Positions 1 to 5,467 of a DNA stretch of 5,467 nt are shown here, in pieces. The stretch is from contig JAITWV010000307.1 of the NCBI GenBank assembly GCA_031285105.1, forward strand, positions 1 to 5,467, in the 5' to 3' direction. The number at the start of each line of letters is the position of its first letter. Position 1 is the stretch's first letter. The notes beneath the pieces are model-generated. The model saw only the letters and a list, made by a program, of their open reading frames with translations, was not told the origin of the DNA and ran no database searches. The position numbers were made by a program, and so were the translations under genes. Source of the DNA: Streptococcaceae bacterium. Its GTDB lineage: Bacteria; Bacillota; Bacilli; Lactobacillales; Streptococcaceae.

Positions 1-134
1 CACCGTCGAGCCAGTCCGCAGCCCATATACGAAAACTCGTAAGTGCAGAACGCCTTAGCGTCCTAGTATTTCACAAACTTCAAATCAATTACGATGTACT
101 AAAGAGACAATCAATTAATACACCAAGTAAATTA
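1..134. other. Non-coding left flank with a compositional break
   Basis: No recognisable gene lies here. Counting bases, positions 1-60 have 34 G/C of 60 and positions 61-120 have 16 of 60, so composition changes sharply near position 62. The GC-rich part holds two small inverted repeats: TACGA/TCGTA around an AAAC loop (28-41), and GAACGC/GCGTCC around CTTA (48-63). The second is a 6-bp stem if a G-T wobble is allowed on the minus strand. Neither is followed by a T tract, so neither looks like a uvrB terminator. An 8-bp direct repeat, AATCAATT, occurs at 83-90 and 109-116. The first bases may be foreign, a junction or an assembly-end artefact; I cannot tell which. Confidence 0.5.
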
Positions 135-2129
135 TTACAACGACTTCAATTCCATCAACATATCACGAATTTGGGCGGCTGTTTCAAAGTCTAATGCTTT
201 TGCTGCTTCTTTCATTTCTTCTTCTAAGCGAGCAATTGTCTTTTCTTTATCTTCTTTGGCCATTTTCGCATACGCACTTAGTGAATTAATTGTTTCATCA
301 GTATCCTCGCTTGTTTTAGAAATCGAAATCAAATCACGAATTTCTTTTTTAATTGTTTGCGGGACAATGCCGTGTTCTTCATTATATTGTTCTTGAATAC
401 TGCGTCGACGTTTGGTTTCATCTATTGCTTTTTGCATCGAATCTGTCATTTTATCTGCATACATAATCACTCGTCCATTTGCATTTCTGGCTGCTCGACC
501 AATGGTTTGCACTAATGAGCGTTCTGAGCGTAAGAATCCTTCTTTATCTGCATCTAAGATTGCTACTAATGAAACTTCTGGTACATCAATTCCTTCACGT
601 AATAAGTTAATTCCAATTAAGACATCAAACACTCCTAAGCGTAAATCACGAATAATTTGTGTGCGTTCCAATGTTTTAATATCTGAGTGAAGATATTTTA
701 CTTTTACCCCCATTTCTTTGAAGTAATCGGTTAAGTCTTCTGCCATTTTTTTGGTTAGAGTAGTAATAAACACTCGTTCATTTTTGGCTGTGCGCTCGTT
801 AATTTCACCTAATAAATCATCAATTTGCCCCATAATCGGACGAATTTCAACGACTGGGTCTAGTAATCCTGTTGGGCGAATGATTTGTTGAATAATCGTT
901 TGTGTTTGTTCTGCTTCATAAGGACCTGGTGTGGCTGAAACGTAAACGATTTGATGGACATGATTTTCAAACTCTTCTAAACGCAATGGACGATTGTCTA
1001 AAGCAGATGGTAAGCGAAATCCATAATTAACGAGCATTTCTTTTCTTGCTTTGTCTCCATTAAACATCCCACGAATTTGGGGCATGGTCACGTGACTTTC
1101 ATCAATGACAATTAAGAAATCTTCTGGGAAAAAGTCTAATAGTGTAAACGGTGGCTCTCCTTGTTGACGTCCTTCCATGTGACGTGAGTAGTTTTCAATT
1201 CCTGAGGTGTAGCCCATTTCTTGAATCATTTCAATATCGTATTTTGTTCTTTGTTCAAGTCTTTGCGCTTCAAGTAATTTATTTTCATCACGTAATTCTT
1301 TCAAACGACTTTCTAATTCATTTTGAATGCGTTCAATCGCTGCGTTCATATGACTAGCATCGGTGACAAAGTGGGTGGCAGGAAAAATCGCTAAATGGTC
1401 AACATCCCCAATTACTTTACCTGTTAATGCTTCAACTTCAACAATTCGGTCTATTTCATCGCCAAAAAATTCCACACGAAAGGCATGCTCATCACGGCTA
1501 GCAGGAAAAATTTCGACCACATCACCACGCACACGAAAACGACCACGCTGAAAGTCGATATCATTGCGTTCAAATTGAATTTTGACTAGCTCGTTTAACA
1601 ACTGATTGCGCTCTAACTCCATTCCCGGACGTAAACTGACAACGGATTTGCTATATTCATTGGGATCTCCTAAGCCATAAATAGCCGAAACCGAAGCCAC
1701 CACAATGACATCATTTCGCTCTAGTAATGAACTGGTAGCTGAATGTCGTAGTTTATCAATTTCATCGTTGACACTTGAGTCTTTTTCGATATAGGTATCA
1801 CTACTTGGTACATATGCTTCTGGTTGGAAATAATCATAGTAGGATACAAAATATTCGACCGCATTGTTGGGGAAAAACTCCTTAAATTCAGCATACAATT
1901 GTCCTGCTAATGTTTTATTATGGGCAATAACCAAAGTAGGCTTGTTCACTTCTTGAATGACTTCACTCATGGTGAATGTTTTTCCCGTTCCCGTTGCACC
2001 AAGTAAAATTTGTGCTTTTTCCCCACCTTCAATATTTTCGACTAATTCTTCAATGGCTTGAGGTTGATCACCTGCAGGAGAGTATTTTGAGACCAATTCA
2101 AATTTATTGGTTGTTATTTTATCTATCAT
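135..2129 (-). CDS. uvrB: UvrABC system protein B (excinuclease ABC subunit B)
   Basis: UvrB is the damage-verifying, ATP-dependent helicase-like subunit of nucleotide excision repair. It is loaded onto DNA by UvrA and then recruits UvrC, which cuts on both sides of the lesion. The 664-residue protein is complete and of usual family length. Visible motifs, in order: Walker A GATGTGKT (44-51); the tyrosine-rich beta-hairpin region that probes the DNA (about 93-116, with YYDYFQPEAY); DESH Walker B (343-346); SATPG motif III (398-402); LLREGIDVPE motif V (509-518); QTIGRAARN motif VI (541-549); and a C-terminal UVR domain that contacts UvrC (about 627-662). The ATG start is preceded by AAGTGAG (2135-2141) with a 5-nt spacer. 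It is transcribed divergently from the transpeptidase gene. Its usual partner uvrA is not visible within the 134 bases downstream, and no terminator was found there. Confidence 0.98.
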   Translation of the reverse strand: MIDKITTNKFELVSKYSPAGDQPQAIEELVENIEGGEKAQILLGATGTGKTFTMSEVIQEVNKPTLVIAHNKTLAGQLYAEFKEFFPNNAVEYFVSYYDYFQPEAYVPSSDTYIEKDSSVNDEIDKLRHSATSSLLERNDVIVVASVSAIYGLGDPNEYSKSVVSLRPGMELERNQLLNELVKIQFERNDIDFQRGRFRVRGDVVEIFPASRDEHAFRVEFFGDEIDRIVEVEALTGKVIGDVDHLAIFPATHFVTDASHMNAAIERIQNELESRLKELRDENKLLEAQRLEQRTKYDIEMIQEMGYTSGIENYSRHMEGRQQGEPPFTLLDFFPEDFLIVIDESHVTMPQIRGMFNGDKARKEMLVNYGFRLPSALDNRPLRLEEFENHVHQIVYVSATPGPYEAEQTQTIIQQIIRPTGLLDPVVEIRPIMGQIDDLLGEINERTAKNERVFITTLTKKMAEDLTDYFKEMGVKVKYLHSDIKTLERTQIIRDLRLGVFDVLIGINLLREGIDVPEVSLVAILDADKEGFLRSERSLVQTIGRAARNANGRVIMYADKMTDSMQKAIDETKRRRSIQEQYNEEHGIVPQTIKKEIRDLISISKTSEDTDETINSLSAYAKMAKEDKEKTIARLEEEMKEAAKALDFETAAQIRDMLMELKSL

Positions 2130-2161
2130 ATTTGCTCACTTTCTTAAATTTCATCCCTCTT

Positions 2162-2191
2162 ATTTTAACATATCCCAACAAATGTGAACAA
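2162..2191 (-). promoter_or_regulatory. Predicted uvrB promoter (extended -10)
   Basis: On the minus strand a TAAAAT -10 box (2162-2167, five of six consensus bases) is preceded by TGT (2168-2170), giving an extended -10 TGnTAAAAT. The best -35 is weak: TTGTTC (2186-2191) at an 18-bp spacing. Transcription would begin near 2155, leaving a leader of about 25 nt that holds the AAGTGAG ribosome-binding site. This is a sequence prediction only; an extended -10 commonly compensates for a poor -35. Confidence 0.6.
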
Positions 2192-2192
2192 A
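2176..2192. promoter_or_regulatory. Possible operator: degenerate LexA-like site and phased AACAAA repeats
   Basis: Inside the uvrB promoter spacer, 2176-2187 reads CAAC-AAAT-GTGA on the plus strand. This resembles the Gram-positive LexA (DinR) box GAAC-N4-GTTC, but only five of the eight conserved half-site bases match, so it would be a weak site at best. The same segment contains AACAAA twice (2177-2182 and 2187-2192), exactly 10 bp apart and so on the same face of the helix. uvrB is LexA-controlled in Bacillus subtilis, which makes a repressor site here plausible, but it is not demonstrated. Confidence 0.25.
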
Positions 2193-2196
2193 GAAC

Positions 2197-2224
2197 TAGT
2201 CAGTAACTAAAAATATAGTATAAT
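2197..2224 (+). promoter_or_regulatory. Predicted promoter of the L,D-transpeptidase gene
   Basis: A perfect TATAAT -10 box lies at 2219-2224. A TAGTCA -35 (four of six consensus bases) lies at 2197-2202 with a 16-bp spacer. Transcription would start near 2231, about 28 nt before the ATG. The -35 box lies only five bases from the -35 of the divergent uvrB promoter, so polymerase binding at the two promoters should interfere. It looks like an ordinary housekeeping sigma-factor promoter. Confidence 0.7.
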
Positions 2225-2258
2225 TGCTTTTAATAGGAATTAGTAAGGGGATTTTATC

Positions 2259-3737
2259 ATGAAAAGCAGAAAACAGTTACGCAAAAAACAAATGACAACT
2301 GGAAAAATCATCGGAATTGGAGGACTTGCAATCATTCTTGTCCTTACCTGTACAGGATTTTTCTATTTCCAAGACCACTTTTTACCAAATACTACAGTAG
2401 CTGGTTTAGAAGTTGGTTTTAAAACACCTGAACAAGTCAAAAAAGTATTTGACCAAAGGAACTCACAAGGAGTCAGCATCTCTTTAGATTTTCAAGGTGC
2501 CAAAAAAACATTGACGTTAAAAAACATCTATCAAGAGCTGCCTTTATCTGCCTTTGAACAAGCAAAAAAGGGCACTGAGCCAACATTAGTAATCAATCAG
2601 GTGATTAAAGAAGAAATTCAACAAAAAATTACACAACTTGCAACAGATAAGAGTGTGAGTGAGAAAACAGGAGCTAAAATTAACTTTAATGCCACAACTA
2701 GTCAATTTGAAGTCGTGAATGCTAAAAAGGAATCCGTTTTAGACATTAAAAAACTAACTGAGCGTATTTTTGAGAAATTAAGTAATTATCAAGCAACTTA
2801 TGAATACCAAACGAGCAGTTTTATGAAAGAAATTTACCCACAAGATGTCGTTGCTTTACAAGAAAAAGCCAAACAAATGAACAACTTAAACACTGTCGCA
2901 ACATTTACTTATCAAAATCAAAAAGTTGAAATCACCAAGCAAAATCTCGGTAACTTCATTAACACACCACAATCTATCAGTGAATTTGTCAAAAATGAAA
3001 TTTATATGAAACTAAGCACCACAGCTAATCCAGTTCATTGGAAAAATCCTGTTGATGGACATATTTATGAATTTATCAATAATCAAGCTTATGGTTGGAA
3101 TGTGGATGTTGAGGCAACAACGAAACAAATTGAGCAAATGATTACTGACAACAATTATGGTCAAACTTTAGAACCTGTGATGAAATCAACCTTTGCTAAG
3201 GGAGCTGAGGAAGTCATTCAAAATAATTTTGTCTGGATTGATACCGATAAACAAATCATGCAATTGTGGATGGATGGCAAATTGGTTAATCAAACGGATG
3301 TGATTACAGGCTTTTGGGATAAAGGAACCGCAACTGTTTCAGGTTTTCAAACTATTTCTTGGAAAACGGATTTTATCAATATGAAAGGTGACGGCTTAAA
3401 CGGTACAAAATATGAAGTACCGATTAATTATGCCGAATGTTTGCTCTATCGTCCATACAATAGCCCAACCACCGGTAATCATACTCAGCCTTATGAAACA
3501 GGGATTTTTATCCATGAAGCCAAAAAAAGCGCCGAAGATTTTGCAAATAAGGTAAATATGCAACAAAGAGCGTATGGTGTGGGGTCTAATGGCTGTATTG
3601 GTACTCCTGTTGGAACAGCGAAAATTTATTATGATAACTTAATCAATGGTTTTCCAGTGATTGTAACCGGACATTATTATGACAATGCTCCTGGTGAGTT
3701 CGACAAACCAGTGGATTATGGTCATCTCATTGCATAG
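2259..3737 (+). CDS. Membrane-anchored L,D-transpeptidase-like protein (YkuD domain) with variant SNGC motif
   Basis: L,D-transpeptidases make 3-3 peptidoglycan cross-links outside the membrane with a catalytic cysteine; in Enterococcus faecium the Ldt enzyme permits beta-lactam bypass. This 492-residue protein has a short Lys/Arg-rich cytoplasmic tail (1-16) and one membrane segment (about 17-37) acting as an uncleaved anchor. An extracellular region (about 45-310) resembles the paired peptidoglycan-binding domains that precede YkuD in Ldt proteins. The C-terminal catalytic domain is at about 320-470. Putative catalytic residues are H419 (in GIFIHEA) and C446 (in GSNGCIGTP). The motif is S443-N444-G445-C446, whereas E. 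faecium Ldt has S-H-G-C, and the following conserved Arg/Asn is Gly448. The spacing from H419 to C446 (27) is longer than in E. faecium Ldt (21). The start is fixed by AAGGGG (2245-2250) with an 8-nt spacer. It is transcribed alone and ends at a strong terminator. Family assignment is firm; activity is uncertain. Confidence 0.88.
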   Translation: MKSRKQLRKKQMTTGKIIGIGGLAIILVLTCTGFFYFQDHFLPNTTVAGLEVGFKTPEQVKKVFDQRNSQGVSISLDFQGAKKTLTLKNIYQELPLSAFEQAKKGTEPTLVINQVIKEEIQQKITQLATDKSVSEKTGAKINFNATTSQFEVVNAKKESVLDIKKLTERIFEKLSNYQATYEYQTSSFMKEIYPQDVVALQEKAKQMNNLNTVATFTYQNQKVEITKQNLGNFINTPQSISEFVKNEIYMKLSTTANPVHWKNPVDGHIYEFINNQAYGWNVDVEATTKQIEQMITDNNYGQTLEPVMKSTFAKGAEEVIQNNFVWIDTDKQIMQLWMDGKLVNQTDVITGFWDKGTATVSGFQTISWKTDFINMKGDGLNGTKYEVPINYAECLLYRPYNSPTTGNHTQPYETGIFIHEAKKSAEDFANKVNMQQRAYGVGSNGCIGTPVGTAKIYYDNLINGFPVIVTGHYYDNAPGEFDKPVDYGHLIA

Positions 3738-3775
3738 TAAAAAGGACTGGAAAAATTAATCTCCAGTCCTTTTTA
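3738..3775. terminator. Bidirectional Rho-independent terminator between converging genes
   Basis: A perfect 14-bp inverted repeat (3738-3751 with 3762-3775) encloses a 10-nt loop. The core GGACTGGA/TCCAGTCC is flanked by A5 on the left and T5 on the right, so the RNA from either strand forms a GC-rich hairpin followed by a U tract. It begins immediately after the transpeptidase stop codon and ends 8 bp before the hpf stop codon. It should therefore end both converging transcripts. Confidence 0.93.
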
Positions 3776-3783
3776 CTCGTTTC

Positions 3784-4341
3784 CTAACCTACTTCAATTA
3801 AACCGTGTTTTCCATCTTTACGACGATACACAATTCCTGTGTTTCCTGATTCTACATCTTTAAAAACATAAAAATCATGTCCTAACATTTCCATTTGAAT
3901 GACTGCTTCTTCAGCTGACCACTCTGATAAATTGAAACGCTTAGTACGCACAATATCCGCTGTTTCTTCTACAAAATCATCATCCATTTCTTCTGCTGGA
4001 CCGGCTAAGAAAATTTCACCCGTTGGCTCAGCATCACGTTTTTTACGGTTAATTCTTGTTTTGTATTTGCGAATTTGACGCTCTAGTTTATCAACTACCA
4101 AATCAACTGAACCATACATGTCAATTGAAGTTTCTTCAGCACGTAGTGTTAAGTTTGGAAGCGGAATTGTTACTTCTACCTTCGCAGTTTTTTCAGAATA
4201 AACTTTCATATTTACATGAGCAGTAGCTTCAGTTGATTCTGGGAAATATTTCAACAGTTTGTCAACTCTCTTTTCTACATACGCACGAATGGCATCAGTT
4301 ACCTCAATATTTTCTCCGCGAACATTATATTTGAATGGCAT
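3784..4341 (-). CDS. hpf: Ribosome hibernation-promoting factor, long form
   Basis: Long HPF binds the 30S subunit in the mRNA/tRNA channel during starvation or stationary phase and pairs 70S ribosomes into inactive 100S dimers. The 185-residue protein has an N-terminal S30AE/RMF-type domain (about 1-100, starting MPFKYNVRGENIEVT) with a basic stretch at 90-102 (RKYKTRINRKKR). An acidic linker follows (about 104-127, with EEMDDDFVEE). The C-terminal dimerisation domain (about 130-185) contains RTKRF, a WSAEEAV helix, FYVF and GLIEVG. Length and layout match the long HPF of Firmicutes. The frame could be extended to a TTG at 4363, but the ATG at 4339-4341 is preferred: it has AAAGGGG (4350-4356) with an 8-nt spacer, and family proteins begin at this methionine. 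It lies downstream of comFC in the same direction. Confidence 0.95.
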   Translation of the reverse strand: MPFKYNVRGENIEVTDAIRAYVEKRVDKLLKYFPESTEATAHVNMKVYSEKTAKVEVTIPLPNLTLRAEETSIDMYGSVDLVVDKLERQIRKYKTRINRKKRDAEPTGEIFLAGPAEEMDDDFVEETADIVRTKRFNLSEWSAEEAVIQMEMLGHDFYVFKDVESGNTGIVYRRKDGKHGLIEVG

Positions 4342-4364
4342 AAGCAATACCCCTTTCAGTATCA

Positions 4365-4404
4365 AGTAGAAGTTTTAAAGGACCACTCTTTATTACTTCT
4401 TACT
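4365..4404 (-). promoter_or_regulatory. Predicted stem-loop at the 5' end of the hpf leader
   Basis: On the minus strand AGTA-(A)-GAAGT (4395-4404) can pair with ACTTCTACT (4365-4373), giving nine pairs with one bulged A. Inside, a symmetric AAT/AAA internal loop leads to an AAAG/CTTT stem (4388-4391 with 4377-4380) closed by a 7-nt loop. The predicted transcription start (about 4401) falls in the outer arm, so a transcript from this promoter would have the GAAGT/ACTTC and AAAG/CTTT stems essentially at its 5' end. No T tract follows, so it is not a terminator. The stem is AT-rich and moderate; a role in mRNA stability or regulation is inference. Confidence 0.35.
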
Positions 4405-4407
4405 AAT

Positions 4408-4416
4408 ATTTTAGCA
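4408..4416 (-). promoter_or_regulatory. Predicted hpf promoter (extended -10)
   Basis: On the minus strand TGC (4414-4416) followed by TAAAAT (4408-4413) forms an extended -10 element. I see no good -35 at 16-18 bp upstream. Transcription would start around 4401, giving a leader of about 60 nt. This would let hpf be expressed apart from the upstream comF genes. No clear sigma-B-type GTTTAA/GGGTAT pair was seen. Confidence 0.55.
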
Positions 4417-4460
4417 TAACTTATTTTGAAAAGGTTGTTTTTATATCTTTTTTTTGCAAA

Positions 4461-5138
4461 TTATCTTGCTAAAGAAAAGGTGCGAATACTTTTAGGGTCA
4501 CTTTTTTGAATTTCCTCATAGGCATGAAAAAGCGTTCGACCAGTTGTGTAAATGTCATCCACAATGATTATCTCTTTATCTTTGAGTAAATGCTTCATAT
4601 CTTCCTTTAACAAAAATGGTTGTTTGGTTGTTAAACGTTCCTTTTTATTTTTATGGCTTTGTGCTTGTTCATCATCTTTTTTAATAAGTGCTTCCACATA
4701 ATCCAAACGAGCAGCATCTAAAAAACCTTCTACTTGATTAAACCCACGTTCTAAATAGCGTTCGCTAGAAAGGGGAATGGGAATTAAAGTCGCCTTTTCT
4801 TTTTTGAGTGCTTGCCTGATTTGATGAGTAAACATATATCTCAAACGATAATCACCTTTAAATTTATAACGCGCAAAATACTCCTTCATCGCCTCATTAT
4901 ATTGATACAATGCTTGATGAGAAAATGGATATTCAGGATATTTTTCTTGCCAACTTCGGCAATCTTCACAATAAGTTTCTTCACTTAACTTCGCACAACC
5001 TAAACAAGTTTTCCCTTTCAATAAAATAAAATCTTTCTTACAATTGTTGCATAAACCTTGTTCTTGTTTTTCTCTTACCAAAAATTCAAAGATTGAAAAG
5101 TTTTTAGGCATCTCTTGATTGCAATTTAAACACTCCAT
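4461..5138 (-). CDS. comFC: ComFC competence protein (phosphoribosyltransferase-like)
   Basis: ComFC is a cytoplasmic protein needed for efficient natural transformation; it works with the helicase-like ComFA in handling incoming single-stranded DNA. The 225-residue protein has four CxxC pairs in its N-terminal part (C3/C6, C30/C33, C45/C48, C57/C60), the zinc-binding arrangement typical of the family. The C-terminal half is a phosphoribosyltransferase-type fold with IPIPLSSERYLERGFNQ (119-135) and the PRPP-loop signature VDDIYTTGRT (193-202). The start codon has GAGGAG upstream with an 8-nt spacer, and that ribosome-binding site is formed by the last codons of comFA. The two genes are 5 bp apart, so they are co-transcribed and probably translationally coupled. 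No terminator was found between comFC and hpf, so some readthrough into hpf is likely. Confidence 0.95.
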   Translation of the reverse strand: MECLNCNQEMPKNFSIFEFLVREKQEQGLCNNCKKDFILLKGKTCLGCAKLSEETYCEDCRSWQEKYPEYPFSHQALYQYNEAMKEYFARYKFKGDYRLRYMFTHQIRQALKKEKATLIPIPLSSERYLERGFNQVEGFLDAARLDYVEALIKKDDEQAQSHKNKKERLTTKQPFLLKEDMKHLLKDKEIIIVDDIYTTGRTLFHAYEEIQKSDPKSIRTFSLAR

Positions 5139-5143
5139 ATTTT

Positions 5144-5467
5144 TTACTCCTCATCGATTAAATTTAATTTTTTCGCAAGTCTATTCATTTCTTGTATCTG
5201 TTTTTTCGCTTGAATCATCGCTTTGGTCTTCCCATCATGCAAATAAATTAATCTACCGGTCGGTCTAGATAACTTTCTACCCACTCTACCTGAAATTTGC
5301 ACCAAACTACTTTTCGTATAAACATGATGATTTGCTCCTAAAACAATCACTGACACATCTGCAAAAGTAACACCACGTTCTAATATGGTGGTCGTAATTA
5401 AGCATTGAATTTTTTGCTTTCTCATCGCTTCTACTTTTTCAAGCCTTTGTGGATCAATAGATGAAAC
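5144..5467 (-). CDS. comFA: ComFA, DEAD-type helicase-like competence ATPase (C-terminal fragment, cut by window edge)
   Basis: ComFA is the membrane-associated, ATP-using helicase-like protein of the competence DNA-uptake machinery. Only the last 107 codons and the stop are inside the window; the frame stays open to the right edge, beginning VSSIDPQRLEKVEAMRKQ, so this is truncation by the window and not a broken gene. The fragment belongs to the second RecA-like helicase domain. It shows motif V-like TTTILERGVTFADVSV followed by VLGANHHVYT, and the motif VI arginine-finger sequence QISGRVGRK. A PTGRLIYLHDGKTKAM segment and a basic C-terminal helix follow. The internal ATG at 5423-5425 is not the start. 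The final codons GAT GAG GAG TAA double as the ribosome-binding site of comFC. Confidence 0.93.
   Translation of the reverse strand, partial: VSSIDPQRLEKVEAMRKQKIQCLITTTILERGVTFADVSVIVLGANHHVYTKSSLVQISGRVGRKLSRPTGRLIYLHDGKTKAMIQAKKQIQEMNRLAKKLNLIDEE

Noticed and set aside
28..35. TACGAAAA resembling the streptococcal competence box TACGAATA
   Set aside because: It sits in the anomalous left flank facing the 3' end of uvrB with no competence gene after it; a short match like this is expected by chance.
412..690. Plus-strand open frame of 92 codons inside uvrB
   Set aside because: It is antisense to conserved UvrB helicase motifs, has no convincing ribosome-binding site or recognisable domain, and is best explained as a shadow of uvrB.
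1151..1551. Two plus-strand open frames (1151-1357 and 1363-1551) opposite uvrB
   Set aside because: Their composition follows from the reverse complement of uvrB, and they show no motif and no translation signals.
2119..2154. 11-codon minus-strand frame (MKFKKVSKYDR) overlapping the uvrB start as a possible leader peptide
   Set aside because: Its AGAGGG is only one base from the ATG, and the predicted transcript would begin right at this ATG. With no conservation evidence, chance is more likely.
1976..2206. Plus-strand open frame rich in Leu/Phe spanning the uvrB start and the intergenic region
   Set aside because: The hydrophobic look comes from antisense of AT-rich coding. It has no ribosome-binding site and crosses the predicted divergent promoter region.
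2334..2354. Cys31 in the transpeptidase membrane segment as a lipoprotein lipobox
   Set aside because: The residues before it (V-L-T-C) do not fit the lipobox pattern, which needs Gly, Ala or Ser just before Cys; a simple membrane anchor fits better.
4342..4365. Longer hpf start at TTG (4363-4365), adding eight residues
   Set aside because: It lacks a ribosome-binding site at proper spacing, while the internal ATG has AAAGGGG 8 nt upstream and matches the family N-terminus.
4440..4476. Possible terminator just after comFC (GCAA/TTGC near the stop codon)
   Set aside because: The stem is only four pairs plus a wobble and is followed by A residues on the transcribed strand, not a U tract.

Overview
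The window comes from a low-GC Gram-positive chromosome. The AT-rich coding, strong GGAG-type ribosome-binding sites, long-form hibernation factor, comFA-comFC-hpf gene order and Ldt-type L,D-transpeptidase point to Lactobacillales. Enterococcaceae (Enterococcus/Vagococcus-like) is my best guess, from protein style only. All genes seen are chromosomal housekeeping or stress genes. I see no insertion sequence, CRISPR array, tRNA or rRNA gene, or prophage gene.

Layout from left to right. Bases 1-134 hold no recognisable gene, and the first ~60 bases are much more GC-rich than everything after them. uvrB (minus strand, complete) encodes the UvrB subunit of the nucleotide-excision nuclease. A 129-bp intergenic region carries two back-to-back divergent promoters, one for uvrB and one for a plus-strand gene encoding a membrane-anchored L,D-transpeptidase-like protein. 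That protein has an unusual S-N-G-C active-site motif in place of S-H-G-C. A perfect bidirectional terminator separates it from the converging hpf gene (minus strand, long ribosome hibernation-promoting factor). hpf has its own extended -10 promoter and a possible 5' leader hairpin. Upstream of hpf on the same strand lie comFC and the 3' end of comFA, which runs off the right edge; both serve DNA uptake in natural transformation.

The genes form three transcription units: uvrB leftward; the transpeptidase rightward alone; and comFA-comFC leftward, possibly reading into hpf. The shared theme is stress and stationary-phase physiology (DNA repair, wall remodelling, ribosome hibernation, competence), but the sequence does not show them to be one system. 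The most notable points are the altered transpeptidase motif, the compact divergent promoter region, the hpf leader hairpin and the compositional break at the left edge. I found no convincing evidence of a wholly undescribed system.
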